Shown: positions 27,354-35,133 of the stretch, in pieces
How the letters are laid out: each line of letters opens with the position of its first letter
Numbering within the stretch: the stretch's first letter is position 1
Assembly: GCF_028737215.1 (NCBI RefSeq)
Contig: NZ_JAQZAM010000017.1
Span: forward strand, 49,767 to 113,766
DNA: 64,000 nucleotides
From: Actinomycetospora chibensis
GTDB lineage: Bacteria; Actinomycetota; Actinomycetes; Mycobacteriales; Pseudonocardiaceae
Direction of reading: 5' to 3'
Notes under the pieces: generated by a model
Told to the model about the DNA's origin: nothing
The model's input: the letters and a program-made list of their open reading frames with translations, nothing else
The model's database searches: none
Made by a program: the position numbers and the translations under genes

Positions 27354-28783
27354 GCACCACCCTCCCCCCGATCGTCCTGCCCGACGAGGTCGCGGTGGTC
27401 AACGTCGGGCTGCCGATGTTCGCCGACGCGGTGCGCGCCCAGGGGCGTCCGGTGGAGCACGTGGACTGGCGCCCGCCGGCCGGCGGGCGGCCGGACGCGG
27501 TCCAGGCGCTGACCCGGCTCTACGCCGGCCGCGGCGCGGAGATCGACGCCGCCAACGCCGAGGTCCTGCGCCGCCTCGACACCGGCGTGCCCTTCCTCGT
27601 CGGGGTCGCCCCGGCCGGTGAGGTGGTCCCGGGCGTCTCCGATGCCGCCGGCCGGGTCCTCCTGCACTGCGGCCCGGCGATCGGGTGGGAGCAGGTCGCC
27701 GACCCGCTGCGCCGCTCGATGCGCGCCGCGACGGTGGCCGAGGGCTGGGCCGCCGACACCGCCGAGGCCGACGGCCTGCTCGCCTCGGGGGCGGTGCGCC
27801 TCGAGCCGGCGAACCTCCACGACACCGTCGTCCCGATGGCCAGCGCGATCGGGCCGACCGCGCCGGTGCTCGTGATCGAGATGTCGACCGGCGACGGGAT
27901 CGTCCGCACGTTCGCGCCGATCAACCAGGGACCCGGCGAGGTCCCCTGGTTCGGCCGCGACACCGACGCCGCGATCGCCCGGCTGCGCCTGCTGCGCGAC
28001 GTCGCCGGCCCCGCCGTCGCCGCGATCCTGGCGCGCACCGGGTCGCTCGACATCCTGGCGTCGGCGGCCCAGGGCATCGCGATGGGCGACGACCTGCACA
28101 TGCGCACCCAGGCCGCGACGAACCTGCTGGTCCGCACCTGGCTGCCGCACATCGCCGCGCTGCCCGAGGACTCCCGCCAGGGATTCGCCGACTTCCTCGG
28201 CGGCAACCACCTGTTCTTCCTCACCCTCGCGATGGGCGCGGCCCGCGCGCTCACGGAGTGGGCAGGCCAGGTGGAGGGCTCGAGCATCGTCACGACGATG
28301 TCGCGCAACGGCACCACCTTCGGGATCCGCCTCGCCGGCTCCGACCGCTGGTACGTCACGGATTCCCCGCCGGTCGGCGAGGCCCTGTACTACTCGGGCT
28401 ACGGCCCGGACGACGCGGCGCCGGACATCGGCGACAGCGCCGTGCTCGAGCTCGTCGGGCTCGGCGGGCCGGCGGCGGGGAACTCGCCGGCGGTCGCCGC
28501 GTTCCTCGGCGGCTCGATGGCCGACGCCGCCCGGGCCACCGAGCTCTTCCGCCGCATCTGCGTCGGCGCCAGCAGCCGGTTCACGCTGCCCGCGCTCGGG
28601 TTCAGCGGGACACCGGTGGGGGTGGACGTGCGCGCGGTGGTCGAGCTCGGGATCACCCCCAAGGTCACCACCGGCATCCTCGCGGCGCACTCGGGGGTCG
28701 GGCAGGTCGGCGCCGGGGTCGCCACGGCGCCCCTGGACTGCTTCGTCGAGGCGCTGCTCGACCTGGCCGGCGAGGAGGATTAG
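27350..28783 (+). CDS. allG: DUF1116 protein, oxamate carbamoyltransferase subunit AllG (YlbE) homologue
   Basis: This 477-residue DUF1116 protein shows the N-terminal VAVVNVGLPMFADAVRAQG and VEHVDWRPPAGG patterns, a central ASAIGPTAPVLVIEM, GDDLHMRTQAATNLLVRT and FLGGNHLFFLTLAMGAA, and a C-terminal GITPKVTTGILAAHSGVGQVGAG. In E. coli, AllF (FdrA), AllG (YlbE) and AllH (YlbF) together form oxamic transcarbamylase. The ATG overlaps the preceding lyase stop (ATGA), which places it in the CoM-type operon; the allH-like gene follows directly. Homologues of allF and carbamate kinase lie 8 kb away on the other strand. Confidence 0.82.
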   Translation: MSTTLPPIVLPDEVAVVNVGLPMFADAVRAQGRPVEHVDWRPPAGGRPDAVQALTRLYAGRGAEIDAANAEVLRRLDTGVPFLVGVAPAGEVVPGVSDAAGRVLLHCGPAIGWEQVADPLRRSMRAATVAEGWAADTAEADGLLASGAVRLEPANLHDTVVPMASAIGPTAPVLVIEMSTGDGIVRTFAPINQGPGEVPWFGRDTDAAIARLRLLRDVAGPAVAAILARTGSLDILASAAQGIAMGDDLHMRTQAATNLLVRTWLPHIAALPEDSRQGFADFLGGNHLFFLTLAMGAARALTEWAGQVEGSSIVTTMSRNGTTFGIRLAGSDRWYVTDSPPVGEALYYSGYGPDDAAPDIGDSAVLELVGLGGPAAGNSPAVAAFLGGSMADAARATELFRRICVGASSRFTLPALGFSGTPVGVDVRAVVELGITPKVTTGILAAHSGVGQVGAGVATAPLDCFVEALLDLAGEED

Positions 28784-28787
28784 CCGT

Positions 28788-29615
28788 GTGACCGTGGACC
28801 TGGGGGAGGGCGCCCACGCGGTGCTCGCCCAGTCGTGCCGCGGGACGGTCGTCGCCGTCTACCGGCGGGCAGCGTACCTGCGGCTGGACGGGCACATCGT
28901 GGCGCTCGTCGACGCCTCCCTCGCCCCGGGGCCGCTGCACGTGCGGTGCGAGGTCCTGCCCCCGCTGCGCGCGGGGCAGCCGGTGTCGGGCGACGGCACC
29001 CGGCTCGCGGGCGGGCACTGGGCGCTGCGCGTCGACGGCCCGGTGTGGCGGGGCGCGCTGCCGGATCCGGACAAGCTGGATCCGGACAAGCTGGATCCGG
29101 GCGCGCTGGACCCGGGCGCCCCGGTCGGGGAGCTCGGGGCCGATGTCGAGCCCGAGATCGCCGACCTCGTGCGGGCCGGGCGGCTCGAGGAGCTCGCCGC
29201 GCGGGTGGGCGGTCGGGGCCCCGGCCTGACCCCGTCGGGCGACGACCTGCTCGCCGGCGTCCTCGTCGTCGCCCGATTGTTCGGGGGGCCGGCCGCCGGG
29301 CCGCGCCTCGACGCGCTCGCCGCGGGCGTGGCGACCACGGAGATCGCCCGGGCGTTCCTGGCGTGGGCCGCGCGGGGGCAGTGCATCGCGCCGGTGCACG
29401 ACTGGCTGGCCGCGGTGGCCGCTGTGGCCCCGGGCCCGCCCAGGGAGCTCGCCGCGGCACGGCGCTCGCTCGTCGCCGTCGGCGCGAGCTCCGGCGCGCA
29501 GCTGGCCGCCGGGCTGGCGCTGGCGGTATCTCAGCTCCCGCGGACCGCGAGCCAGATGGCCCGCGCGGGCCCGGCGCCGCTGTTGCGCCAGAGCGCCGGC
29601 CGGTCGCCCGGGTAG
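28788..29615 (+). CDS. allH: DUF2877 protein, oxamate carbamoyltransferase subunit AllH (YlbF) homologue
   Basis: This 275-residue DUF2877 protein shows VAVYRRAAYLRLDGHIVALV near the N-terminus, RGPGLTPSGDDLLAGVLVVA (about residue 145, the family hallmark) and VGASSGAQLAAGLALAV near the C-terminus. A run of four 15-base units encodes a PDPDKLDPDKLDPGALDPGA linker (about residues 92-111). It starts 4 bases after the allG-like stop with GAGGAGG upstream. Its 3' end overlaps the convergent XRE-cupin gene by 85 bases, so the final 28 residues could be the product of a lost stop codon. Confidence 0.8.
   Translation: MTVDLGEGAHAVLAQSCRGTVVAVYRRAAYLRLDGHIVALVDASLAPGPLHVRCEVLPPLRAGQPVSGDGTRLAGGHWALRVDGPVWRGALPDPDKLDPDKLDPGALDPGAPVGELGADVEPEIADLVRAGRLEELAARVGGRGPGLTPSGDDLLAGVLVVARLFGGPAAGPRLDALAAGVATTEIARAFLAWAARGQCIAPVHDWLAAVAAVAPGPPRELAAARRSLVAVGASSGAQLAAGLALAVSQLPRTASQMARAGPAPLLRQSAGRSPG
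29061..29120 (+). repeat. 15-base tandem repeat in the allH-like gene
   Basis: There are four consecutive 15-base units: ccggatccggacaag, ctggatccggacaag, ctggatccgggcgcg and ctggacccgggcgcc. The first two differ at one base. The array encodes a charged Asp-Pro linker between the N-terminal barrel and the conserved DUF2877 core; slippage keeps the frame. Confidence 0.9.
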
Positions 29616-30205
29616 TGCAACGTGTCGCCGGCGGCCACGACGTGGCGCTCGCCGGCCAGCTCGAAGCTGAGCTCACCGTCGAGGACGTGCACGAGGACCT
29701 CGCCGCTGCGCGGGCCCTCGTCGGCACCCGAGGCGCCCTCGTCGACCTCGGTGACCGTGCCCTGCAGACGGAAGCGGGCGGCGGGACCGGTGATGCCCGC
29801 GCGGTGGACCGACGGCGGCGCCGGCAGGTCGGGACGCGCGTCGGCCGGGACATGGCTGGCGACCGGCTCGGGGATGCGGTCGTCGACGAAGTGGCCGATC
29901 GGGTGCTCGAGCGCCGCCGCCAGCTTCAGGAGCGTCGTGATCGTCGGGACCATGTCGCCGCGCTCGACCTTGTGCACCGACGCGGCCGAGACGTCCGCGC
30001 GCCGCGCCAGCTGCTGCAGCGAGAGCCCGGCCTGTTGTCGCAGGTCACGGACCTTGGGACCGATCGCGTCCACGACAGCGGCCCACCCGGGGGCGGCGGC
30101 GTCGGAGCCCGGGTCAGGGCCTGCCCCGGGCACGCCAGCGGGCTCGGCAGCGGGCTCGACGGGTGGCTCGCCGCGGTCCGTCGCGGCGGCCGCTGATCGG
30201 GCCAT
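29531..30205 (-). CDS. XRE-cupin transcriptional regulator
   Basis: This 224-residue protein has a disordered Pro/Ala/Glu-rich N-terminus, a helix-turn-helix (VRDLRQQAGLSLQQLARR, then SAASVHKVERGDMVPTITTL, about residues 52-90) and a C-terminal cupin (GEVLVHVLDGELSFELAGE, HYPGDRPALWRNSG). XRE-cupin proteins of the PuuR type bind small metabolites in the cupin and repress nearby catabolic operons. It is divergent from the flavoprotein gene and sits in the middle of the nitrogen/CoM region. Its own promoter box (30238-30247) resembles boxes before comA and carbamate kinase, so it is the best candidate for regulating all three. Confidence 0.85.
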   Translation of the reverse strand: MARSAAAATDRGEPPVEPAAEPAGVPGAGPDPGSDAAAPGWAAVVDAIGPKVRDLRQQAGLSLQQLARRADVSAASVHKVERGDMVPTITTLLKLAAALEHPIGHFVDDRIPEPVASHVPADARPDLPAPPSVHRAGITGPAARFRLQGTVTEVDEGASGADEGPRSGEVLVHVLDGELSFELAGERHVVAAGDTLHYPGDRPALWRNSGAGPARAIWLAVRGS

Positions 30206-30237
30206 GGGGCCTCCTTGACACGGATGGCGCGCTTAGT

Positions 30238-30247
30238 ATCGTAAATG
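30238..30247 (-). promoter_or_regulatory. Shared 10-base box, copy B, upstream of the XRE-cupin gene
   Basis: Read on the minus strand this is CATTTACGAT, two changes from the CATCTACTAT boxes at 21727 and 38858. TACGAT fits a -10 hexamer 32 bases before the regulator's ATG. Placement over the regulator's own promoter would suit autoregulation. Confidence 0.4.
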
Positions 30248-30262
30248 ACCATCACCTATGGT
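30248..30262. promoter_or_regulatory. Dyad between the XRE-cupin and flavoprotein genes
   Basis: ACCAT-N5-ATGGT is a perfect 5-bp dyad with partial extension on both sides (ATG and CAT ends, 7 of 9 matching). It lies between the two divergent starts, next to box B, where a dimeric HTH regulator would bind. Confidence 0.4.
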
Positions 30263-30328
30263 GGCCATCCCGGAGCGAGCCCGTCCGCCCGCGCCGACGC
30301 ATCGTACGAGTCCGACGAGGGGTTCCGT

Positions 30329-31675
30329 GTGCCGCACAAGACCGTGATCATCGGGGGTGGGGCCGCCGGGCTGGGCGCCGCCGGCGGGGTCAAGGCCGCC
30401 TCCCCGGACGCCGAGGTGGTCGTCTACACCGAGTACGAGGATGTCGCCTACAGCCCGTGCGGGATCCCCTACGTGCACGGCAAGGAGATCTCGGACTTCG
30501 ACAAGCTGTTCCTGGCGACCAAGGAGCAGTACGTCAGCGTCGGCATCGACGTGCACTACGAGACCACGGTGACGAAGGTCGACACCGCCGCCCGGAAGGT
30601 CCACGTCGAGGGCGAGGGCGCGGTCTCCTACGACACGCTGATCTTCGCCACCGGGTTCGACTACGCCGACCCGGGCGTGCCGGGCAAGGACCTCGGCGGC
30701 CTCTACTACGTCAAGAACATCCGCCGGGCCATGGAGTGGGACGAGGTCCTCGACTCCGTGAAGACGGCCGTGGTCATCGAGGCCACGCCCCTCGGCGTCG
30801 AGATGACGACGTCGCTGGCGCACCGCGGGATCGAGACGCACCTCGTCGACCCGCACCCGTGGCCGCTCGCGGAGATGGCCGACCCCGACATCATGGCGCC
30901 GGTCGAGGAGTCCTGGCGCGAGCTGGGCGTCATCACGCACTTCAACACCACGCTCAAGGGGTTCGTCGGCCAGGGCCGGGTCAGCTCCGTGGCCACCTCG
31001 GACGGCGAGATCCCCTGCGACCTGGTCGTCGTCGCGACGCACAAGGTGCCCAACGCGCGGCTCGCCGCGGCGGCGGGCCTGGAGATCGGCTCGACCGGCG
31101 GCGTCGTCGTCGACGAGCGGATGGCGACGTCGGTCGACGGGGTCTTCGCGGCCGGCGACTGCACCGAGATCCCGCACGGGCTCACCCGCGTCCCGCTGCA
31201 GGGCCTCACCGGCAGCCACGCGTACGCCCAGGGCAAGACGGCGGGCCAGAACGCGGGCGGCGGCGACCGGCGGTACAAGGCGGTGTACGTCCCATGGGGC
31301 ACGCCCGCGGGTAAGTGGATCATCGGCGGCGCGTCGTTCGGCGAGACCACGGCGACGGCGCTCGGCATCCCGTACGTCGTCGGCCAGGCCCAGGGCATCT
31401 CCCGGGCCCGCTACTACCCGGGCGTCAAGCCCGTGAAGGTCAAGCTGCTCGCCGAGCCCGGGTCGCTGCGCCTCATCGGCGCGCAGATCGTCGGCGGCGA
31501 AGGGATCAAGGAGCGGGCCGACTTCCTCGCGATGGCGGTGAAGCACGGGTTCACGTTCCACGACCTCTCCGCCATGGAGAACGTCTACTCGCCGGCGATC
31601 GGCGCGCTCAACGAGCCGATCGTCGTCGCGGCGACCAACGGGCTCGAGGAGCTGCGGAAGGCGGGGAAGCTCTAG
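30329..31675 (+). CDS. FAD-dependent pyridine nucleotide-disulfide oxidoreductase, CoA-disulfide reductase/NADH oxidase type
   Basis: This protein is 448 residues from GTG 30329, chosen because the FAD motif (TVIIGGGAAGLGAAGG) follows at once and GAGG lies upstream; an ATG at 30245 would add 28 residues lying in the regulatory region. The single redox Cys is in VAYSPCGIPYVHGKE (about residue 45), as in CoA-disulfide reductases and NADH oxidases, not the CxxxxC of 2-ketopropyl-CoM reductase. The NAD domain has an altered glycine motif (VIEATPLGVEM instead of GxGxxG); FAD site 2 is GVFAAGDCTEIP. It could reduce a low-molecular-weight disulfide or persulfide such as CoM or CoA disulfide; this is inferred from context. 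Confidence 0.8.
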   Translation: MPHKTVIIGGGAAGLGAAGGVKAASPDAEVVVYTEYEDVAYSPCGIPYVHGKEISDFDKLFLATKEQYVSVGIDVHYETTVTKVDTAARKVHVEGEGAVSYDTLIFATGFDYADPGVPGKDLGGLYYVKNIRRAMEWDEVLDSVKTAVVIEATPLGVEMTTSLAHRGIETHLVDPHPWPLAEMADPDIMAPVEESWRELGVITHFNTTLKGFVGQGRVSSVATSDGEIPCDLVVVATHKVPNARLAAAAGLEIGSTGGVVVDERMATSVDGVFAAGDCTEIPHGLTRVPLQGLTGSHAYAQGKTAGQNAGGGDRRYKAVYVPWGTPAGKWIIGGASFGETTATALGIPYVVGQAQGISRARYYPGVKPVKVKLLAEPGSLRLIGAQIVGGEGIKERADFLAMAVKHGFTFHDLSAMENVYSPAIGALNEPIVVAATNGLEELRKAGKL

Positions 31676-31951
31676 ATGCCGCGCACGCGGAACTCCTTCT
31701 CCCGCTGGCTGCGGGAGAACTCCGAGCACTACCTGATGATCGACGCCCACGAGCGGCTCGCCCGGCGTTACTCGGGCACCCGCCCGCCCCGGCGACCGCA
31801 CGGGGCCGTCGAACTGTTCTGGCGGCGCGTCTTCGCGCCGACCTACCGGGCACTGCCCTGGCCGCTGCGTCACCGCGTCATGCGCGCGATGCCCGGCAGC
31901 CATCGCCGGACCTGGTCACCGCCCCCCGAACGGCGGGACCCGGCGGTCTGA
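31676..31951 (+). CDS. Small hypothetical protein downstream of the flavoprotein
   Basis: This is a 91-residue, Arg-rich basic protein whose ATG follows the flavoprotein stop with no gap, implying co-translation. It contains FSRWLRENSEHYLMIDAHERL, a Trp/Arg segment ELFWRRVFAPTYRALPWPLRH and no Cys, signal peptide or membrane span. I do not recognise a family. It may be a partner of the flavoprotein or of the Sll0783-like gene 39 bases downstream. Confidence 0.55.
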   Translation: MPRTRNSFSRWLRENSEHYLMIDAHERLARRYSGTRPPRRPHGAVELFWRRVFAPTYRALPWPLRHRVMRAMPGSHRRTWSPPPERRDPAV

Positions 31952-31990
31952 GCACGTGCAGCACGAGTCGAGCGACACAGAGAATGGGGT

Positions 31991-32482
31991 GTGACCGTGG
32001 TCCAGGTCGTTGGTGAGCGGGTCAGCAAGGGCGACGCGATCGTCGATTACGAGGACAAGGTCTTCGACGACATCCAGGCCGAGACGGGGGAGAAGGCGTA
32101 CATCTTCATGCACACCGTGCCCTTCGAGGGCTCGGTCGGGCTGGTCAACATGCTGACCGCGACCCGCGTGCGCCGGAAGGGCTTCGACACCAGCATCGTG
32201 CTCTTCGGCCCGGGGTCGCTGATGGCCTCGGCCTCCCGCGGCTTCCCGACGGTCGGCGACGAGGCCTTCCCCGGGGCGCTCGGCTACAACAAGCAGCTGC
32301 AGACCTTCATGAACGAGGGTGGCAAGGTCTACGCGTGTCGGTTCTCCGCCGCGATGCTCTACGGCATGCGGGAGGTCGACATGATGGAGGGCGTCAAGCC
32401 GATCAACCCGCTCGACGTCCTCGACGCCCAGCTCACGGCACGGCGCGAAGGTGCGCTCGTGATGCAGACCTGGACGGTCTGA
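31991..32482 (+). CDS. MSMEG_0572/Sll0783-family nitrogen-starvation protein (DsrE-like fold)
   Basis: This 163-residue protein begins [20 protein letters not shown] and continues [21 protein letters not shown] (about residue 40), [30 protein letters not shown] and [19 protein letters not shown], which I recognise as the family of Sll0783 of Synechocystis and MSMEG_0572. These are induced by nitrogen starvation and lie beside nitrilase in Nit1C clusters; the Synechocystis protein affects PHB storage. The molecular activity is unknown, but the fold suggests sulfur relay or small-molecule binding. Here it precedes nitrile hydratase instead of nitrilase. Confidence 0.85.
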   Translation: MTVVQVVGERVSKGDAIVDYEDKVFDDIQAETGEKAYIFMHTVPFEGSVGLVNMLTATRVRRKGFDTSIVLFGPGSLMASASRGFPTVGDEAFPGALGYNKQLQTFMNEGGKVYACRFSAAMLYGMREVDMMEGVKPINPLDVLDAQLTARREGALVMQTWTV

Positions 32483-32494
32483 CCTTCGGTCCCC

Positions 32495-32532
32495 TGCGTG
32501 CTCGTCCGTGCGGGAGCACGGACGAGCACGCA
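32495..32532. terminator. Perfect 17-bp hairpin between the Sll0783-like and nitrile hydratase genes
   Basis: TGCGTGCTCGTCCGTGC, a GGGA loop, and the exact complement form an uninterrupted 17-bp stem. There is no T-tract, as is common in actinobacteria. It lies 12 bases after a stop and 30 bases before the nitrile hydratase beta start, so it could terminate, attenuate, or stabilise and separate the two parts of one transcript. Confidence 0.75.
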
Positions 32533-32562
32533 TTCGCGCGCAGCGCAGAGGAGGGTCCTCGC

Positions 32563-33225
32563 ATGGACTCGATCGCCGACATGGGCGGCACCCACGCATG
32601 GGGCCCCGCGCAGGTGCCCACCGACGAGCCGCCCTTCGCCGAGCCCTGGGAGGGCCGGAGCTTCGCCATCACGGTGCTGACGATGGGGCGGATCTCGGGG
32701 CGCAACCTCGACGCGTTCCGCCACGCTCTGGGCCGGCTGCACCCCGTCGACTACCTCGTCGACGGCTACTACGGCCGGTGGCTCAACGCCGCCGAGCTGA
32801 TGCTCACCGACTCCCACATCCTCGCGCCGGGAGCGGTGGACGCCCGCGCACGGCGCAACCTCGGCGAGGACGTGACGGAGCCGGCGTTCCCCGAGCCCGA
32901 CCGCCCCGACTACAAGCCCACCGCGGCGGGCTCGTTGCGCGAGGTCGAGCAGGCGCCGGCGTTCGCCGTCGGCGGCGCGGTGCGGACGAAGGACATGCAC
33001 CCCGAGGGCCCGACGAAGCTCCCGGCCTACGTGCGCCGACGCTCGGGCACGGTGACGGCGATCCGTCCCGCGCACGTCCTGCCCGACACCCACGCCGTGT
33101 TCGAGGGCGAGAACGCCCAGCACGTCTACACGGTCGGGTTCGCCTCCACGGAGCTGTGGGGCCCGGACGCCGAGCCGTTCACCCTGCACATCGACCTGTT
33201 CGAGAGCTACCTGGAGCCGCAGTGA
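32563..33225 (+). CDS. nthB: Nitrile hydratase, beta subunit
   Basis: Nitrile hydratase adds water to nitriles to give amides; beta pairs with the metal-bearing alpha subunit. The 220-residue protein shows the beta start [32 protein letters not shown], the helical [16 protein letters not shown] (about residue 60) and the C-terminal SH3-like barrel: [38 protein letters not shown] and [12 protein letters not shown]. The gene order beta, alpha, activator is that of cobalt-type enzymes. Its stop overlaps the alpha GTG by 4 bases. Confidence 0.95.
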   Translation: MDSIADMGGTHAWGPAQVPTDEPPFAEPWEGRSFAITVLTMGRISGRNLDAFRHALGRLHPVDYLVDGYYGRWLNAAELMLTDSHILAPGAVDARARRNLGEDVTEPAFPEPDRPDYKPTAAGSLREVEQAPAFAVGGAVRTKDMHPEGPTKLPAYVRRRSGTVTAIRPAHVLPDTHAVFEGENAQHVYTVGFASTELWGPDAEPFTLHIDLFESYLEPQ

Positions 33226-33833
33226 ACGCCCCTGCAGGAGACATCTCCCGCCGTCTCTCCCCGGCCCTGCGCACCGAGGCGCTCGAGCAGCTCCTCGTCG
33301 AGCGCGAGCTGATCGACCCGGCGGTGATGGACAAGTTCATCACCACCTACGAGCGGGACGTGGGCCCGCTCAACGGCGCCAAGGTCGTCGCCCGCGCGTG
33401 GACCGACCCCGAGTACCGGGAGTGGCTGCTGCGCGACGGCACCGCCGCCATCAAGGACATGGGCTTCAGCGGGCCGCAGGGCGAGCACATGGTCGTGCTC
33501 GAGCAGAGCGACGACGTCCACCACGTGGTCGTGTGCACCCTGTGCTCCTGCTACCCGTGGCCGATCCTCGGGCTGCCGCCGAGCTGGTACAAGGACCCCG
33601 CCTACCGGGCGGGGATCGTGCGCACGCCGCGCCGGGTGCTGGGCGAGATGGGCCTCGACGTACCCGAGGGCAAGGACATCCAGGTCTGGGACTCCAGCAC
33701 CGAGGTGCGCTACCTCGTGCTGCCCCAGCGCCCCACGGGCACCGAGGGCTGGGACGCCGAGGCCCTCGCCGGGATCGTCACGCGCGACGCGATGGTCGGG
33801 GTCGCCCTGGTCAGCACGGTGAGCGCCCCGTGA
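33222..33833 (+). CDS. nthA: Nitrile hydratase, alpha subunit (cobalt type)
   Basis: This 203-residue subunit holds the metal centre [10 protein letters not shown] (about residue 104), whose Cys residues are oxidised to sulfenic and sulfinic acids in mature enzyme; Thr in this motif marks the cobalt type (Ser in the iron type). The surrounding [36 protein letters not shown] and [13 protein letters not shown] are typical. GTG 33222 starts inside the beta stop; the activator gene overlaps its own stop by 4 bases. Expected to be cytosolic, feeding amide nitrogen into the cell. Confidence 0.95.
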   Translation: MNAPAGDISRRLSPALRTEALEQLLVERELIDPAVMDKFITTYERDVGPLNGAKVVARAWTDPEYREWLLRDGTAAIKDMGFSGPQGEHMVVLEQSDDVHHVVVCTLCSCYPWPILGLPPSWYKDPAYRAGIVRTPRRVLGEMGLDVPEGKDIQVWDSSTEVRYLVLPQRPTGTEGWDAEALAGIVTRDAMVGVALVSTVSAP

Positions 33834-34198
33834 CCGCGATGCTCGACGTCACGGGCGCGGCGGCCCCACCGCGGTCCAACGGCGAGCTCGTGTTCGCGGA
33901 GCCCTGGGAGAGCCGGGCGTTCGGGATGGCGGTGACGCTCGCCGACGCCGGCGTCTTCACCTGGGACGAGTTCCGCGACGCCCTGGTCGCCCGCATCGCG
34001 GCCTGGGAGGCCGACCACGCGCCGGGCGAGGACTTCCACTACTACCGCTGCTGGCTCGGCGCCCTCGAGGACCGGCTGGTCGCGGCGGGCACGCTGCCCG
34101 GCGCCGCCGTGGCGGAGCGGACCGCGCTGCTCGCCGAGCGCCCGTCGGGGCACGACCACGCCGACGGCGAGGACCACGGCCATGGGCACGGGCACTGA
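33830..34198 (+). CDS. Nitrile hydratase activator/accessory protein with His-rich tail
   Basis: This 122-residue protein resembles the N-terminal half of the beta subunit ([55 protein letters not shown]), as known for nitrile hydratase activators (NhlE/P14K type) that deliver cobalt by subunit exchange. The end [15 protein letters not shown] is a metal-binding tail with seven His, which would suit cobalt loading. GTG 33830 overlaps the alpha stop. It may also serve the second, three-gene enzyme at 45-46 kb, which has no activator of its own. Confidence 0.88.
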   Translation: MTAMLDVTGAAAPPRSNGELVFAEPWESRAFGMAVTLADAGVFTWDEFRDALVARIAAWEADHAPGEDFHYYRCWLGALEDRLVAAGTLPGAAVAERTALLAERPSGHDHADGEDHGHGHGH

Positions 34199-34210
34199 TC
34201 GCCCGCAGCC

Positions 34211-35089
34211 TCACAGGTCGACCAGCACGATGCCGACGGCGACCACCGCCGCGGCGATCACCCGGCTGCGCCCGAAGCGTTCGCCGAGGAACAGCGAGCC
34301 GATGAGCGCGCCGATGACGATGCTGCTCTCGCGCAGGGCGGCGATCGCCGCGGTCGCGCCGCTGGTCTGGGCGACGAGCACGAGCCCGTAGGCCACCAGC
34401 GACACCACGCCGCCGCCGAGACCGGCGAGGGCCACGGGGCGCACCTGGGCGCTCAGGGCTCGCCCGCGGCGCGCCAGGGCGATCGCCGGCATCAGCGGGC
34501 CCTGCAGCAGGAACATCCACACCGCGTAGACGGCCACCGGGGTGGACGCGACCGCGGTCGCGTCGACGACGGTGTAGCCGGCGATGGCGACGCCGGTGGC
34601 GAGCGCGGCGCCCAGCGCCGGGAGCGACGCCCGGGACGGGCGCCCGCCGTCGAGCGCGAGGCTGATCAGCCCCAGGGAGATCACGCCGATCCCGAGCAGC
34701 TGCAGCGCCGGCAGGTCGCGCCCCAGGGCCGTCTCGATCGCGACGACGATCAGCGGGGCGCTGCCGCGCGCGACCGGATAGACCTGGCTGAAGTCGCCGA
34801 GCTCGTAGCTCGTCCAGAGCAGGAGCGTGTAGACGGCGTGGAGTCCGGCGGAGGCGACGATCGCGGGCCAGGCCGCCGCCGGCGGCAGGCCGAGCACGAA
34901 CGCGCCGGCCCCGGCGATCACCGTGTAGGCGACCCCGATGAGGGCGAAGCCGACGAGCCGGTCGGAGATCCCGTGGGCGACGGCGTTCCACACCGCGTGC
35001 AGCACCGCGGCGACCAGGGTGATCGCGACGGCGAAGGCCGGGACCCCGGCCGTCGGGGCCCCGGCGAGCAGGACGGCGGCACTCCCCAC
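34211..35089 (-). CDS. EamA/DMT-family transporter
   Basis: This 292-residue integral membrane protein has about ten hydrophobic segments in two EamA repeats, for example FAVAITLVAAVLHAVWNAVA in the first and VYAVWMFLLQGPLMPAIALA in the second, ending SRVIAAAVVAVGIVLVDL. Drug/metabolite transporters of this kind export or import small organic solutes. It is convergent with the nitrile hydratase operon (12 bases) and follows the glycosyltransferase gene in the same direction, with 44 bases between. The substrate is unknown; a product of the neighbouring gene set is possible. Confidence 0.82.
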   Translation of the reverse strand: MGSAAVLLAGAPTAGVPAFAVAITLVAAVLHAVWNAVAHGISDRLVGFALIGVAYTVIAGAGAFVLGLPPAAAWPAIVASAGLHAVYTLLLWTSYELGDFSQVYPVARGSAPLIVVAIETALGRDLPALQLLGIGVISLGLISLALDGGRPSRASLPALGAALATGVAIAGYTVVDATAVASTPVAVYAVWMFLLQGPLMPAIALARRGRALSAQVRPVALAGLGGGVVSLVAYGLVLVAQTSGATAAIAALRESSIVIGALIGSLFLGERFGRSRVIAAAVVAVGIVLVDL

Positions 35090-35133
35090 GCGGCTCCCGG
35101 GCGTCTGGCGTCACGCGATCAGCGCCGGGGAAC

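Noticed and set aside
30329..31675. 2-ketopropyl-CoM reductase/carboxylase, suggested by the CoM-type neighbours
   Set aside because: That enzyme has a Cys-x4-Cys pair; this protein has a single Cys in YSPCGIPY, as in CoA-disulfide reductase or NADH oxidase.
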